DNA of 6,541 nucleotides from Microbacteriaceae bacterium (GTDB taxonomy: Bacteria > Actinomycetota > Actinomycetes > Actinomycetales > Microbacteriaceae), in contig DMKW01000240.1 in assembly GCA_003454135.1 (NCBI GenBank), forward strand, positions 7,587 through 14,127, in the 5' to 3' direction. Position 1 is the first letter of the stretch; the number at the start of each line of letters is the position of its first letter. Shown piece after piece: positions 5,971 through 6,541 of this stretch. Under the pieces are notes generated by a model. It saw only the letters and a list, made by a program, of their open reading frames with translations, was not told the origin of the DNA and searched no databases. The position numbers and the translations under genes are program-made.

Positions 5971-6540
5971 CTACGGGCGAACCTGGGTGAGTGTGAAGCT
6001 CAGTCCGGTGAGGTTCGCTGCCGCTGCGATGTTCTGGGCGGTCGTGCCGGTGGTCGTGTCCTTGAATTCGACGGTGAAGGTCACGTCGACGGTCGTCGTC
6101 GCCGCGCTGCCTGGAGTGATCGTGTAGGTGTTCACGCCACTGGAGGCGACCGTCGCCGAGCCGGTTGCCACAACCGGCGTCGCGACGAGCGTGTAATCGA
6201 GGAGCCCCGCGAGCGCCGCATTGGTGGTGATCGAGGCCGGATTGAAGGTGAACTCCGCCTTGAGGTTCTTGCCGGTGGTTGATACGACCACGCTCTGCTT
6301 CAGTTGCACCTTGTCACCGGGCACGAGAGCCTGGGTGGCCGGGTTGAACGTGGTGCCGCTCGCGACGGTGGGCGAGATGTCCGTCCAAGTCGCCGTTCCG
6401 GTCTTCGCGATCGAGAGCGTGCCGGTCGCGATCGTGCCGCCGCTCACGGTTGCCGCGTCGTTCCACAGGGCGAAGGTCCCCGCGCCGCCGAGGAGGAGCG
6501 CGATACCGGCTGCGCCGGCAACTGCGCCCTTGAGAAGCTT
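5971..6540 (-). CDS. Alternate-type signal peptide exported protein, TasA/camelysin-like, likely fibre subunit (N-terminus beyond window)
   Basis: 189 codons plus stop are visible; the frame runs off the right edge, and probably only one or a few N-terminal residues are missing. It opens KLLKGAVAGAAGIALLLGG, then GTFA-LWNDAATVSGG: an alternate (SipW-type) signal peptide with cleavage likely before LWND. As I recall Bacillus TasA, its order is GTWA-AFND, then ASGTLDL, then LKPGDK, then QFKD. Here the order is GTFA-LWND, then ATGTLSI, then LVPGDKVQL, then VEFKDTTTG, so the layout matches the TasA/camelysin group. There are no cysteines in the visible part, no sorting signal and no HExxH motif, so a protease role is not supported. 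An in-frame GTG at 6447 is internal, since the signal peptide lies upstream of it. As the first and separately spaced gene it is the best candidate for the abundant subunit of a surface or matrix fibre. That role is inferred. Confidence 0.88.
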   Translation of the reverse strand, partial: KLLKGAVAGAAGIALLLGGAGTFALWNDAATVSGGTIATGTLSIAKTGTATWTDISPTVASGTTFNPATQALVPGDKVQLKQSVVVSTTGKNLKAEFTFNPASITTNAALAGLLDYTLVATPVVATGSATVASSGVNTYTITPGSAATTTVDVTFTVEFKDTTTGTTAQNIAAAANLTGLSFTLTQVRP

Positions 6541-6541
6541 G

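Noticed and set aside
5971..6540. Peptidase activity (camelysin/M73 name) for the TasA-like protein
   Set aside because: No HExxH or other metal-binding motif is visible. The family resemblance is structural, and known members such as TasA are fibre proteins.
6448..6541. Starting the first operon gene at the in-frame GTG at 6447
   Set aside because: The frame stays open to the window edge and the upstream part encodes a clear signal peptide ending in GTFALWND, so the true start lies outside.
1..6541. CRISPR arrays, tRNA or rRNA genes, insertion sequences, phage attachment sites
   Set aside because: No regularly spaced repeats, tRNA-like cloverleaf, transposase or terminal inverted repeats were seen, and nearly all bases are accounted for by coding regions.

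Overview
The window is GC-rich, tightly packed DNA using GTG and ATG starts. Gene content and codon bias suggest a high-GC actinobacterium, probably of the Microbacteriaceae type. That placement is an inference from style and gene content, not a database match.

Left half (1-2653): the first codons of a cysteine desulfurase leave the window on the minus strand. Divergent from it is a plus-strand pair, glgX (glycogen debranching enzyme) followed after 16 bases by ybaK (Cys-tRNA(Pro)/aminoacyl-tRNA deacylase). These are ordinary housekeeping genes. No stretch over 300 bases lacks a gene anywhere in the window.

Right half (2640-6541, minus strand, read right to left): a compact six-gene export and surface-structure operon. 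The first gene is cut by the window edge and encodes a TasA/camelysin-like secreted protein with an alternate (SipW-type) signal peptide. A perfect 13-bp hairpin and a near-ideal ribosome binding site separate it from five genes whose reading frames overlap by 1 or 4 bases: two paralogous small exported proteins, a third exported protein with a possible fibronectin-III-like fold, a sortase-anchored (LAFTG) wall protein with a conventional signal peptide, and a SipW/ER-type signal peptidase I (Ser-His catalytic class). The operon end overlaps the end of ybaK by 14 bases, tail to tail.

Working model (inference): the last gene supplies the dedicated peptidase that cleaves the alternate signals of the first four products. 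The cysteine-free, separately spaced first product would be the abundant fibre subunit. The cysteine-pair proteins would be minor, adaptor or tip subunits, and the LAFTG protein would tether the assembly to peptidoglycan. The layout recalls Bacillus tapA-sipW-tasA, but with extra subunits and a wall anchor. It is the most interesting part of the window.
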